From contig CP053915.1 of NCBI GenBank assembly GCA_021496925.1, forward strand, positions 682,001-746,000: DNA of 64,000 nucleotides. Reading direction: 5' to 3'. This DNA is from Acidovorax sp. YS12. Its GTDB lineage: Bacteria > Pseudomonadota > Gammaproteobacteria > Burkholderiales > Burkholderiaceae_C. The position numbers and the translations under genes are program-made. Positions 32,369 through 41,121 of this stretch are shown in pieces. Positions within the stretch are counted from its first letter, which is position 1. Each line of letters opens with the position of its first letter. The notes below the pieces were generated by a model. That model was not told where the DNA came from. It did not search any database and saw only the letters and a program-made list of their open reading frames with translations.

Positions 32369-32902
32369 TCAGGCGCGGCGGGCCAGCATGCGGGTGAGCA
32401 CGTCGTCCTTGTCGATGAAGTGGTGCTTGAGCGCCGCGCCGACGTGGCCCAGCAGCACGGCAACCAGGGTGAAATTCAGGCCCATGTGCACGGTCTGCAG
32501 CAAATCGCCCAGCGCCTTGTCCTTGCCCAGCAGGTCGGGAATCGGCAGCACGCCGAACCACACGGTCTGGAAGCCCTTGGCCGAACTCATCAGCCAACCC
32601 GACAGCGGAATGGCGAACATCAGCACGTACAGCAGGTGGTGGCCCGCATGCGCCGCCAGGCGCTCCAGCGGGCCCATGTGCTGCGGCAGCGCCGGCGGGC
32701 GGTGCGTGGCGCGCCACGCCAGGCGCGCGGCAGCCAGCAGGAAAACGCTGACGCCGGCCCATTTGTGCCACGAATACAGCTGCAGTTTGCTGGGTGAGAG
32801 AGGCAGGCCGGTCATGTAGAAGCCCAGCCCGAGCAGGCAGAAAATCAGGGTGGCGATGCCCCAGTGCAGGGCTTTGGCGGTCGTGGTGTAGTGCGTGGTC
32901 AT
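32369..32902 (-). CDS. Cytochrome b561
   Basis: The 177-residue inner-membrane protein has four helices with heme-ligand histidines at the family positions (KALHWGIATLIF, SWHKWAGVSVF, HAGHHLLYVLM, VHMGLNFTLV). It carries electrons between quinol and periplasmic acceptors. It is the first gene of cytb561-yceI-yceI and diverges from the LysR gene at 33019. AAGGACAACC precedes the ATG. Confidence 0.92.
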   Translation of the reverse strand: MTTHYTTTAKALHWGIATLIFCLLGLGFYMTGLPLSPSKLQLYSWHKWAGVSVFLLAAARLAWRATHRPPALPQHMGPLERLAAHAGHHLLYVLMFAIPLSGWLMSSAKGFQTVWFGVLPIPDLLGKDKALGDLLQTVHMGLNFTLVAVLLGHVGAALKHHFIDKDDVLTRMLARRA

Positions 32903-32984
32903 GGGGGTTGTCCTTCACGGCAGGCATGGCGATGCATTGCCGATGGGTGAACTGTAGGCGGATGCTTTGTGGCGAAATAGGGGA

Positions 32985-33004
32985 CAATCAAGAAATCTTT
33001 ATTG
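32985..33004. promoter_or_regulatory. Near-perfect 20-bp palindrome in the cytb561-lysR gap
   Basis: CAATCAAGAAATCTTTATTG is an interrupted palindrome with nine-base arms differing at one position. It ends 14 bases before the LysR start. LysR regulators bind such T-N11-A dyads near their own start, so it is a good candidate autoregulatory and target site. Confidence 0.55.
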
Positions 33005-33018
33005 CCAATACAGCAACA

Positions 33019-33924
33019 ATGAACCGGCTCGACGCGATGACCCTCTTTGTCCGCGTGGCGGACCTCGGCAGCTTTGCCGCGGCGGCGAACCATATGGGCG
33101 TGGCGCGCTCGGTGGTCACGCGGCAGATCGCCGCGCTGGAAGAGCACCTGGGGGTGAAGCTCATCGTGCGCACCACGCGCAAGCTGACCCTGACCAGCGC
33201 CGGCGCCGATTACCTGGACAAGTGCCGCACCATCCTGGACCTGGTGGAGAGCGCCGAGGCCGATGTGATGGAGGCGCGCCTGACGCCGCGTGGCAATCTG
33301 CGCATCGCGTTGCCACTGAGCTTTGGCCTCAAGCGCATCGCCCCCGTGCTGCCGCGCTTTCTGCAGAGCCACCCGGAAATCACCCTGGCGCTGGACTTCA
33401 ACGACCGCCAGCAGAACCTGATCGACGAGGGCATCGACATGTCGATCCGCATCAGCGCGCGGCTCGACCCCGGCATCGTGGCGCGCAAGCTGGGCGAAAC
33501 CCGGCTCATCACGGTGGCTTCGCCCGGCTACCTGCGGCAGCACGGCCACCCGCGCCATCCCGATGAGCTGGTGGCGCACCAGGCCCTGGGCTACACGGCC
33601 AAGGCCAGCAACCGCCCGCTGGAGTTCTGGGTCGAGGGCAAGCCGTACAGCGTTTACGTGCCTTTTCGCATGCAGGCCAACAACGGCGACGCCCTCGTGG
33701 AAGCCGCGCACCAGGGCATGGGCATCACGGTGCAGCCCGATTTCATCGTCGCCAAGTACATCGAGCGCGGCACGTTGGTGCCGCTCCTGGAGGACTATGC
33801 ACTGCCCCCGCTGGGCATTCATGCGGTGCTGCCCAGCAGCCGCTATATGCCGCAGCGCCTGCGGGTGTGGATCGAATTTCTGGCGGCGGAGCTGGGGCAG
33901 GGCCGTGGCAAAGGATTAGAGTGA
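33019..33924 (+). CDS. LysR family transcriptional regulator
   Basis: The 301-residue protein has an N-terminal winged helix-turn-helix (MTLFVRVADLGSFAAAANHMGVARSVVTRQIAALEEHLG) and a type 2 periplasmic-binding-protein effector domain (residues about 90-295) of the PBP2_CrgA-like class (GNLRIALPLSFGLKRIAPVL). It is transcribed away from cytb561-yceI-yceI and probably controls it. The start is ATG 33019; a longer frame runs back antisense to cytb561. Confidence 0.92.
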   Translation: MNRLDAMTLFVRVADLGSFAAAANHMGVARSVVTRQIAALEEHLGVKLIVRTTRKLTLTSAGADYLDKCRTILDLVESAEADVMEARLTPRGNLRIALPLSFGLKRIAPVLPRFLQSHPEITLALDFNDRQQNLIDEGIDMSIRISARLDPGIVARKLGETRLITVASPGYLRQHGHPRHPDELVAHQALGYTAKASNRPLEFWVEGKPYSVYVPFRMQANNGDALVEAAHQGMGITVQPDFIVAKYIERGTLVPLLEDYALPPLGIHAVLPSSRYMPQRLRVWIEFLAAELGQGRGKGLE

Positions 33925-33980
33925 AAATGGCTTCCAGGGCTCGCCAGCCAAGCGCTGGAAGCTATCAATAGCAGAGCAAG
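33921..33980 (-). repeat. Dispersed palindrome copy 11 (reverse orientation)
   Basis: AAAATGGCTTCCAGGGCTCG, CCAGCCAAGCGCTGGAAGCT and ATCAATAGCAGAGCAAG lie between the convergent lysR and gloA stops. The right shoulder TATCAATAGC is the family 5' shoulder read backwards. Confidence 0.85.
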
Positions 33981-34394
33981 TCAACGCAGGCCGCTGCCCG
34001 TGGCGTTCTCTGCCCGCTGGATCAGCTCGATCTTGTACCCGTCCGGATCCGTCACGAACGCGATCACCGTCGTGCCGCCCTTCACCGGCCCGGCCTCGCG
34101 CGTCACCTTGCCGCCGGCGGCCTTGATCTTCTCGCAGGCCGCGTACGCATCGGGCACGCCCAGGGCGATGTGGCCGTAGGCGTTGCCGTGGTCGTAGCTC
34201 TCCACGCCCCAGTTGTAGGTCAGCTCGATCTCGGCCTGGCCGGGGTTGCCGCCCTCGAAGCCGAGGAAGGCCAGCGAGTATTTGTATTCGGGGTTCTCGG
34301 ACTGGCGCAGCAACTGCATGCCCAGCACCTGGGTGTAGAAGTCAATCGAGCGCTGGAGGTTGCCAACGCGCAGCATCGTGTGGAGGAATTTCAT
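33981..34394 (-). CDS. gloA: GloA, lactoylglutathione lyase (glyoxalase I)
   Basis: GloA isomerises the methylglyoxal-glutathione hemithioacetal to S-lactoylglutathione. The 137-residue protein has metal ligands H5, E57, H75 and E123, one residue off the E. coli nickel enzyme. MKFLHTMLRVGNLQRSIDFYT and GGTTVIAFVTDPDGYKIELI are diagnostic. Its 5' end overlaps the 3' end of the AraC gene by 53 bases in another frame. Confidence 0.94.
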   Translation of the reverse strand: MKFLHTMLRVGNLQRSIDFYTQVLGMQLLRQSENPEYKYSLAFLGFEGGNPGQAEIELTYNWGVESYDHGNAYGHIALGVPDAYAACEKIKAAGGKVTREAGPVKGGTTVIAFVTDPDGYKIELIQRAENATGSGLR

Positions 34395-35451
34395 CCCTTC
34401 GATTGTGCAGGGATGAGGCGCCCCTGTGTGAATCGACTCTCCATTCGGCTGGCCTCTGCCCGGTCCATCTGCAAAAGGCCCTGGAGAAGGCGGATACGTC
34501 TCGATAGCCCAGCAGCGAGGCCACTTCCTTGACGGATTGATCGGTAAGCCGAAGTGTGCGCTGCGCGATGTCGCTGCGCGCTTCATCCAGCAGCTTCTCG
34601 AAAGTGGTGCCCTGCTGCGCCAGTTTCCGATGCAGCGTGCGCCGGTGCATGGCGAAGAGGTCGGACACCCGTTCGATCGTGCAGTTCCCCGATGGCAGCA
34701 ATGAAGGCAGCACCCGCCGGATCTGGCCTGCCACGTCGCCCCGATGCTGCGCATCCAGCCGCAGCATGCACTCCCGCATGGCCTGTTCGATCTCCGGATT
34801 GGCGCTCACGACGGGCTGGCTGAGCCAACTGGCAGGGAAGGTGAGCGTGCTGCATGATTGTTCGTAGCGCACCATGGGGCCGAACAGATCCCGGTAGGGC
34901 GCTTCATCAGCGGGTTTGCTGCGGGCGAGCAGTGCGGTCTCAGGGCGCCATGCGCTCCCGCACGCCAGCTTCATGAAACTGACGAAGCTGGCCATGGACA
35001 AGTCGTGTATGTGATCGCTGTCCGGGCCGTAAGGGGTTTCAAGCTCGAAGCTGAAGCTGGCGACGTCCTGGGCCACGGAAAGATGCACGCGCACGCCCGC
35101 CGCGCGCAGATGCAGGAAGCGGTCGAGGTATTCACACGATGCCTTGACCGTGGGGGCGTGCAGCATCAACAAGCTGATGGGGCCGAGCAGTGCATGCTCA
35201 AGATGCATGCCGAGCGACAGGCCCAAATGCGGGCAGCCAACATGCATTGCAGCCAGCGAAAGCAAGGTGACCGCCTTGCTCAGCGGCAACAGACGCTGGC
35301 GATGGACGGCTGGGGCGCAAGCAAACAGGCTGGCGTCGATGCCGCAATGCCGGAGCACTTCGTGGGGATTGCCGCCCAGGTTTGAAATGAATCCCGGGAT
35401 GCGGGCCAGGCCGGCTGCGTCGATGAATCCGGCTTCGTGAACTGCTGGCAT
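34342..35451 (-). CDS. AraC family regulator beside the molybdenum-enzyme operon
   Basis: The 369-residue protein has the long N-terminal ligand domain of the Arabinose_bd/OruR type (about 15-200) and a C-terminal AraC double helix-turn-helix (TIERVSDLFAMHRRTLHRKL...SVKEVASLLGYRDVSAFSRAFCRWTGQRPAEWR). It points away from the molybdenum-enzyme operon, with a 274-base divergent gap, and is its likely activator. ATG 35451 is preferred; an in-frame TTG lies at 35502. The last 20 or so residues read into gloA, an unusual overlap that may be a late stop gained by mutation. Confidence 0.87.
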   Translation of the reverse strand: MPAVHEAGFIDAAGLARIPGFISNLGGNPHEVLRHCGIDASLFACAPAVHRQRLLPLSKAVTLLSLAAMHVGCPHLGLSLGMHLEHALLGPISLLMLHAPTVKASCEYLDRFLHLRAAGVRVHLSVAQDVASFSFELETPYGPDSDHIHDLSMASFVSFMKLACGSAWRPETALLARSKPADEAPYRDLFGPMVRYEQSCSTLTFPASWLSQPVVSANPEIEQAMRECMLRLDAQHRGDVAGQIRRVLPSLLPSGNCTIERVSDLFAMHRRTLHRKLAQQGTTFEKLLDEARSDIAQRTLRLTDQSVKEVASLLGYRDVSAFSRAFCRWTGQRPAEWRVDSHRGASSLHNRRDEIPPHDAARWQPPALD

Positions 35452-35725
35452 GGATGCTGTGTCGCTGAATGCTAACGCGGGGGTCAGGGGTAACTCGATC
35501 AAGGAAACGCGTGTGCCGTTTTTGACGAGTAACGCATAAGCCAGGCAGGCAGGGCTTGCGTTCGGTCAATTCTGGGGGGCTGGCGTATTAAGTGTTATCC
35601 CGCATGCGCCTGGACGCCGCCCCCAAGTGCATGGCAGGTGTCACGAAATGCATGCCGGCCGGCAGCGCCAGCCGCGAAACTGCCTTCCACCCACCGAATG
35701 GATGCGAAGTACAGGAGTAGCAAGG

Positions 35726-38626
35726 ATGCAAAGCACAGGTATGCGGAGACGGGAATTTCTGGCCGGCAGCGGGGCCGGCATGCTGGCCCTGTCCCTGCCT
35801 TCACTGGCGCCCGGCGCCCAACAGATGGAGCGTTTGCTTGAAAACGCGTTCAAGCCAGGTGCCGCCCCCACCTATGCGGTCTGGGAAGACCTCTACCGCA
35901 TGAACTGGACCTGGGACCGCACGGCGTTTGGCTCCCACCTCAATATCTGCTGGCCGGTCGGCTCCTGCCTGTTCCACGTCTATGTGCGCAACGGCATCGT
36001 CTGGCGCGAAGAGCAGGCGGCCCGCACGAAGGCTTGCAACCCCGACTACCCCGACTACAACCCGATGGGCTGCCAGAAGGGCGCGGCCTTCAACAACAAC
36101 CTCTACGGCGACGAGCGCGTGCTGTATCCGCTCAAGCGAGCTGGCGAGCGGGGCGAGGGCAAGTGGCAGCGCATCGGCTGGGACCAGGCGCTCGAAGAAA
36201 TCGCCGACGCCATTCTCGATGCCCATCAAACGGATGGGACGGACGGCTTCGTGCTGGATGCGCCCCACCACCACTGCGGCTCGATCGGCTGGGCCGGCTC
36301 GATGCGCCTGAACTACCTGCTCGACGGCGTGCAGCCCGACGTCAACATCGACATCGGCGACGTGTACATGGGTGCGCTGCAGACCTTCGGCAAGATGCAG
36401 GCCGGCTACTCGGCCGACAACCTGATGGACGCCCAGCTCATCTTCATGATGTGCAGCAACTGGTCGTACACCTATCCCTCGGGCTATCACTTCCTGACGG
36501 AGGCGCGCTACAAGGGCGCGGAGGTGGTGGTCATCGCGCCCGACTACAACCCCACGATGCCGGCGGCCGACATCCACGTGCCGGTCAAGGTGGGCGCCGA
36601 TGCCGCGTTCTGGCTCGGCTGCTGCCACGTGATGATCGAAGAGGGGCTGGTGCACCGCGACTTCGTGTGCGAGCAGACCGACATGCCGCTGCTGGTGCGC
36701 GACGACACGGGCAAGTTCCTCTCGGCGCAGGAGGTGGATGGCGGACGCGCCGACCAGTTCTACCACCTCGATGCCGCCACGCAGCGCCCGCGGCCGGCCA
36801 GCCGCGCCACCCTCGCGCTCGACTACACGGCGCAGTTGGAAGGCGCGGTCGAGCTGACGCTCAAAGATGGCCGGCGCGTTGGCGTGCGCCCGGTGTTCGA
36901 CCGGCTCAAGACGCAACTGGCGCGCGACTACACGCCCGAGCTGGCAGCCCGCAAGAGCGGCGTGCCCGCTTCGCTGATCAAGGAGCTGGGCCGCAAGATC
37001 GCCACCAGGCGCACCTGCACCTACATCGGCTTCACCGTGGGCAAGCACTACCACGGCGACCTGATGGAGCGTGCCCACCATCTGGCCATGGCGTTCAGCG
37101 GCAACTGGGGCAAGCCGGGCACGGGGTTCTCGATCTCGACCACGCCCGAAGAGCACATCACCTACCTGGTGGCGATGAGCAAGCCGGTCAGGCAAGGCGG
37201 CATCGAGGAGGTGGAGGAAATGGAGCAGATCGCCCTGCAGGGGCTGCTCAAGACCGATCCGCACACCAACGACGAGCTCGCCGGCCTGACCACCGCCGAG
37301 GACAGCACCAAGCTGATGGGCTTTGTCACGCCCTCGCTGTGGCTCTACAACCACGTGGGCTACAAGTCGCTCTACGACCACCCCTCGGTGGCCGACCCGA
37401 TCACCAAAAAGGTCTACGGCGACTACCTCAAGGACGCGGTCGACAAGGGCTGGTGGGTCAAGGACTCGCTGCGCCCGGCCGAGGGCAAGACGCCGCGCGT
37501 GCTCATGCTCATCAACCACAACCCGCTGCGGCGCAAGCGGGCGGGCATGAAGATGTACCCGGAGCATCTCTTCCCCAAGCTGAAGATGATCTTCACGCTG
37601 GAAGCGCGCATGTCCACCTCGGCCGTGTTCTGCGACATCGTGCTGCCCTGCGCGTGGTACTACGAGAAGCACGAGATGACCAACGGCACCTCGGGCAACC
37701 CGTTCTACACCTTCGTCGACCGCGCCGTCGCTCCGCCCGGCGAGTGCAAGGAGGAGTGGACCATCATGGCGCTGCTCACGAAAAAGCTCGGCGAGCGTGC
37801 GAAGGCGCGGGGCATGGCCGAATACACCGACCAATTCGGCATGAAGCACCGTTACGACGCGCTCTACGACGACTTCACGATGAAGGGCCACCTCGTCACC
37901 AACGAAGACTGCCTGAAGGAGCAGATCCTGGTCTTCGAGCACTTCGGCGTGATGCCCAAGGGCTACACCTACGACCAGTTCCGCAAGGAAGGGCAGGTGC
38001 GCATCCACGGCCTGGGCGGCAGGCCGCTGCTGGCTGCGGCCAACGAGTTCGACCCGGCGAAGCCCTTCTACAGCTTCGCCTGGCACGTGGACAAGAAGAA
38101 GATATTCCCCACGCACACCCGCCGCGCGCAGTTCTACCTCGACCACGACTGGTACATGGAGGCGCAGGAAGCGCTGCCCGTGCACAAGGACGCGCCGCCG
38201 ATGGGCGGCGACTACCCCTTCCTGCTCACTGGCGGCCACCCGCGCGTGAGCATCCACTCGGTGCACCTGTCCAACTCCTTCCTGTCGCGCCTGCACCGCG
38301 GACAGCCGGTGGTGCACATGAACGACCAGGACGCCCACCGGCTGGGCATCAAGGACGGCGAGGAGGTCGAGCTGTTCAACGACCTGGGCGACAGCCGCCT
38401 GATGGCGCGCCTGAGCGGCGCCGTGCAGCCGGGGCAGCTCATCGTCTATTTCTGGGAAACCTACCAGTACAAGAACTGGAAGCCCTACGACTCCCTGCTG
38501 GTCGGCCTGCCCAAGCCCCTGCACCTGGCCGGCGGCTACACGCAGTTCCGCTATTACCTGATGAACGGCGGCCCCCAGCCGGCCACCGACCGCGGTGTGC
38601 GCGCCGGCATGCGCAAGGTGGCCTGA
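35726..38626 (+). CDS. DMSO-reductase type II molybdenum hydroxylase, alpha subunit (ethylbenzene / steroid C25 dehydrogenase type)
   Basis: The catalytic subunit holds the bis-MGD molybdenum centre and one FeS cluster. The 966 residues start at ATG 35726 (AGGAG eight bases upstream) with a Tat signal, MRRREFLAGSGAG, so the folded enzyme goes to the periplasm. The N-terminal cluster motif is H71-x3-C75-x5-C81-x34-C116; NarG-type enzymes have Cys-x3-Cys, so two residues are added here. The next genes are beta, gamma and a chaperone, the exact EbdABCD order. Relatives hydroxylate ethylbenzene, p-cymene or the sterol side chain with water and no oxygen. The substrate cannot be read from the sequence, and I could not place the Mo-ligand Asp by eye. 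Confidence 0.9.
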   Translation: MQSTGMRRREFLAGSGAGMLALSLPSLAPGAQQMERLLENAFKPGAAPTYAVWEDLYRMNWTWDRTAFGSHLNICWPVGSCLFHVYVRNGIVWREEQAARTKACNPDYPDYNPMGCQKGAAFNNNLYGDERVLYPLKRAGERGEGKWQRIGWDQALEEIADAILDAHQTDGTDGFVLDAPHHHCGSIGWAGSMRLNYLLDGVQPDVNIDIGDVYMGALQTFGKMQAGYSADNLMDAQLIFMMCSNWSYTYPSGYHFLTEARYKGAEVVVIAPDYNPTMPAADIHVPVKVGADAAFWLGCCHVMIEEGLVHRDFVCEQTDMPLLVRDDTGKFLSAQEVDGGRADQFYHLDAATQRPRPASRATLALDYTAQLEGAVELTLKDGRRVGVRPVFDRLKTQLARDYTPELAARKSGVPASLIKELGRKIATRRTCTYIGFTVGKHYHGDLMERAHHLAMAFSGNWGKPGTGFSISTTPEEHITYLVAMSKPVRQGGIEEVEEMEQIALQGLLKTDPHTNDELAGLTTAEDSTKLMGFVTPSLWLYNHVGYKSLYDHPSVADPITKKVYGDYLKDAVDKGWWVKDSLRPAEGKTPRVLMLINHNPLRRKRAGMKMYPEHLFPKLKMIFTLEARMSTSAVFCDIVLPCAWYYEKHEMTNGTSGNPFYTFVDRAVAPPGECKEEWTIMALLTKKLGERAKARGMAEYTDQFGMKHRYDALYDDFTMKGHLVTNEDCLKEQILVFEHFGVMPKGYTYDQFRKEGQVRIHGLGGRPLLAAANEFDPAKPFYSFAWHVDKKKIFPTHTRRAQFYLDHDWYMEAQEALPVHKDAPPMGGDYPFLLTGGHPRVSIHSVHLSNSFLSRLHRGQPVVHMNDQDAHRLGIKDGEEVELFNDLGDSRLMARLSGAVQPGQLIVYFWETYQYKNWKPYDSLLVGLPKPLHLAGGYTQFRYYLMNGGPQPATDRGVRAGMRKVA

Positions 38627-38663
38627 CCGCACCGGCCGACCCCCCCGAAAAGGACTCTGAACC

Positions 38664-39737
38664 ATGACCTATAAAGCCGGCGGCAGCAAGAACGAGCTGC
38701 GCCACGCCAAGCGGCAGCTCGTCACCGTACTGGACCTCAACAAGTGCATCGGCTGCCAGACCTGCACTGTGGCGTGCAAGAACATCTGGACCAAGCGCCC
38801 GGGCACCGAGCACATGCGCTGGGCCAACGTGACCACCTACCCGGGCGAGGGCTACCCGCGCAACTACGAGAAGAAGGGCGGCGGCTTCAGGGACGGCAAG
38901 CCGCAGCGCGGCGTGATCCCGATCTACACGGAGACGGGCGACAACTTCCAGTTCAACCAGAAGGAAGTGATGTTCGAGGGCAAGGGCCAGCGCGCCCACA
39001 TGCAGCCCAGGCGCTACCTGGACGGCAAGGCCCCCGACTGGGGTTACAACTGGGACGAAGACCAGGGCGGCGGCGAATGGCCCAATGCCTTCTTCTTCTA
39101 CCTGGCGCGCATGTGCAACCACTGCACCAAGCCGGCCTGCCTGGAGGCATGCCCGACCCAGGCCATCTACAAGCGCGAGCAGGACGGCATCGTGCTGGTC
39201 GACCAGACCAAGTGCAAGGGCCACCGCCATTGCGTCGAGGCCTGCCCGTACAAAGCGATCTACTTCAACCCGGTGTCGCAGACCAGCGAGAAATGCATCA
39301 TGTGCTTTCCTCGCGTCGAGCAGGGCATCGCCCCCGCATGCAACCGCCAGTGCCCGGGCCGCGTGCGCTGCTTCGGCTACATCGACGATGAGACGGCCTT
39401 CGTCCACAAGCTCGTGCACAAGTGGAAGGTGGCGCTGCCGCTGCACCCGGAGTACGGCACCGAGCCCAACGTGTTCTACGTGCCGCCCATGGGCTCGCGC
39501 GCCTTCGGCGGCGATGGCGAGATCACCGACAAGAGCCGCATTCCCGACGAGAAGCTGATGGAGCTGTTCGGCCCGCGCGTGCTCGACGCCCTGGCCGTGC
39601 TGCGCAGCGAACGCGAGAAGCAGCACCGCGGCGAGGGCTCCGAGCTGATGGACATCCTGATCAGCAACAACTGGAAGGACCGCTTCGGCGGCTTCGACAA
39701 GGACCCGCTCACGCAGGCGTCCGCAGGGGAGTGGTGA
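38664..39737 (+). CDS. Molybdenum hydroxylase beta subunit (four iron-sulfur clusters)
   Basis: The 357-residue electron-transfer subunit resembles EbdB/NarH. Cysteine groups: C28-C31-C34-C38 (CIGCQTCTVAC), C151-C154-C159-C163 (CNHCTKPACLEAC), C184-C190-C194 (CKGHRHCVEAC) and C211-C214-C226-C230. In the third group the second ligand is His187, where NarH has Trp, so a 3Fe-4S cluster is expected there. It lacks its own signal and should be exported by piggy-back on the alpha subunit. Its stop lies two bases before the gamma start. Confidence 0.93.
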   Translation: MTYKAGGSKNELRHAKRQLVTVLDLNKCIGCQTCTVACKNIWTKRPGTEHMRWANVTTYPGEGYPRNYEKKGGGFRDGKPQRGVIPIYTETGDNFQFNQKEVMFEGKGQRAHMQPRRYLDGKAPDWGYNWDEDQGGGEWPNAFFFYLARMCNHCTKPACLEACPTQAIYKREQDGIVLVDQTKCKGHRHCVEACPYKAIYFNPVSQTSEKCIMCFPRVEQGIAPACNRQCPGRVRCFGYIDDETAFVHKLVHKWKVALPLHPEYGTEPNVFYVPPMGSRAFGGDGEITDKSRIPDEKLMELFGPRVLDALAVLRSEREKQHRGEGSELMDILISNNWKDRFGGFDKDPLTQASAGEW

Positions 39738-39739
39738 TC

Positions 39740-40384
39740 ATGCAGGCCCTCAGAACTTCCGCCAGCGACGCCGCCTTGCTCGACCCCGCATCGTCGGCAT
39801 GGTCGGGCGCGCGCTGGACGTCTTTTGACATGATGCCGGCGCCGCTGGCGATGGTGGAGCCGGCCTCGGCCTTCCTGGCGCTGAGCGCCGACCACGGCGC
39901 CGTGAGCAAGCTCGATGCGGCCTTCCTGCACAACGGCTCGGCCTTTGCCGTGGCCCTGCGCTGGGCATCCGCGCGCCACGACCGGATCAAGGACCTCGAC
40001 CAGTTCGCCGACGGCGTGGCGGTGATGTTCCCGCTGGCGCGCACCTCCATCGCGATGACGATGGGCAGCCCGGGTGCGCCGGTCAACGCCTGGCTGTGGC
40101 GTGCCGACAAGCCGGTGCCCTATGGCGTGATCGCCGAGGGCTTTGCCGCAACGCGGCGGCTGCCGGCCGACGAAGCGGGCGACCTGGCGGTGAGCGCCCG
40201 CCACGACGGCAGCCGCTGGACCGTGATCCTGCGCCGCGCGCTGCAGGGGCCGGCAGGCCACGCCCGGCTCGTGGCGGGGCAGAGCACCAGGGTGGCCTTC
40301 GCCGCGTGGGACGGCGGCAACCGGGAGCGCTCGGGGCGCAAGGCGTTCTCGGGCGACTTCATCGACCTCGACATCGCCCGCTGA
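39740..40384 (+). CDS. Molybdenum hydroxylase gamma subunit (heme b, EbdC-like)
   Basis: The 214-residue protein has the same length as ethylbenzene dehydrogenase gamma and begins MQALRTSASDAALLDPASSAW. Motifs AVALRWASARHDRIKDLDQFADGVAVMFPL and RSGRKAFSGDFIDLDIAR fit the heme-b-binding EbdC/SerC/DdhC fold, which uses Met and Lys as axial ligands. No signal peptide is visible, as in EbdC. It passes electrons from the FeS subunit to a periplasmic cytochrome. GGGGAGTGGTGATC precedes the ATG. Confidence 0.88.
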   Translation: MQALRTSASDAALLDPASSAWSGARWTSFDMMPAPLAMVEPASAFLALSADHGAVSKLDAAFLHNGSAFAVALRWASARHDRIKDLDQFADGVAVMFPLARTSIAMTMGSPGAPVNAWLWRADKPVPYGVIAEGFAATRRLPADEAGDLAVSARHDGSRWTVILRRALQGPAGHARLVAGQSTRVAFAAWDGGNRERSGRKAFSGDFIDLDIAR

Positions 40385-40395
40385 AGGAGCAGCAC

Positions 40396-41085
40396 ATGAA
40401 CGCACCCACCGACGCAACCATCGCCCCGGCCGTCCACGTGCCGGTCTCCGAGCGCACCCGGGCCGTTGCCGCGCGCTCGCAGGTCTACCAGCTTTTCGGC
40501 CAGTTGTTCATCTACCCTCGCGCGGCCGGGCAGCAGCAGTTCGTGCATGCCGGCGCGCTGGAGCAACTGCGCCGTGTGCGCGCGCTGCTGCCCTACCGCG
40601 TGGATGCGTTCCACACGCTGCAGGCGCCGCCGCCCGACCCCGATCTGCCGGTGACCTACACGCGCCTGTTCGACAACTGCACGGGCCGCTCCCTGATGTC
40701 GCTCAACGAGAAAGACCACCTGGGCGAGCCGGCGCAGAGCATCTGGGAAGACCTGATCCGCTTCTACGAGCACTTCGGCATCCGCTACGAACTGGGCGTG
40801 AACAAGGAATGGCCCGACTGGATCGGCATCGAACTGGAGTTCATGCACTACCTCGCCGCGCTGGAAGTGGCGGCGACAAGCGAGGCGGACGCCCGCAACT
40901 TCATCGCCGCGCAGGCCGACTTCATCGACCGCCACCTCGCCCGCTGGGTGCCCCGGCTGTGCGAGGCCCTGCAGAAGAAGGCGGCAAACACCGCTTATGG
41001 CGCCTGGGCCGAGGCGCTGGGGGCGTTCGTACAGGCCGAACAGCAGTTCAACCGGCAACGCCGCCCGCTGGCCCAGGCGGCCTGA
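40396..41085 (+). CDS. TorD/DmsD-like assembly chaperone (delta protein)
   Basis: The 229-residue all-helical protein matches EbdD/DmsD-type chaperones, which bind the Tat signal of the alpha subunit and hold it for cofactor insertion. It has the family core LPVTYTRLFDNCTGR...SLNEKDHLGEPAQSIWEDLIRFYEHFGIRY and ELEFMHYLAALE. It is not part of the mature enzyme. GAAGGAGCAGCAC precedes the ATG, 11 bases after gamma. Confidence 0.9.
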   Translation: MNAPTDATIAPAVHVPVSERTRAVAARSQVYQLFGQLFIYPRAAGQQQFVHAGALEQLRRVRALLPYRVDAFHTLQAPPPDPDLPVTYTRLFDNCTGRSLMSLNEKDHLGEPAQSIWEDLIRFYEHFGIRYELGVNKEWPDWIGIELEFMHYLAALEVAATSEADARNFIAAQADFIDRHLARWVPRLCEALQKKAANTAYGAWAEALGAFVQAEQQFNRQRRPLAQAA

Positions 41086-41121
41086 GCCAATCCCCGTTCC
41101 AACCAGCACGAGAGAAAACAC

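Noticed and set aside
35801..38665. A 954-codon antisense frame opposite the molybdenum alpha subunit
   Set aside because: Same composition artefact; the plus-strand product is a complete known enzyme.
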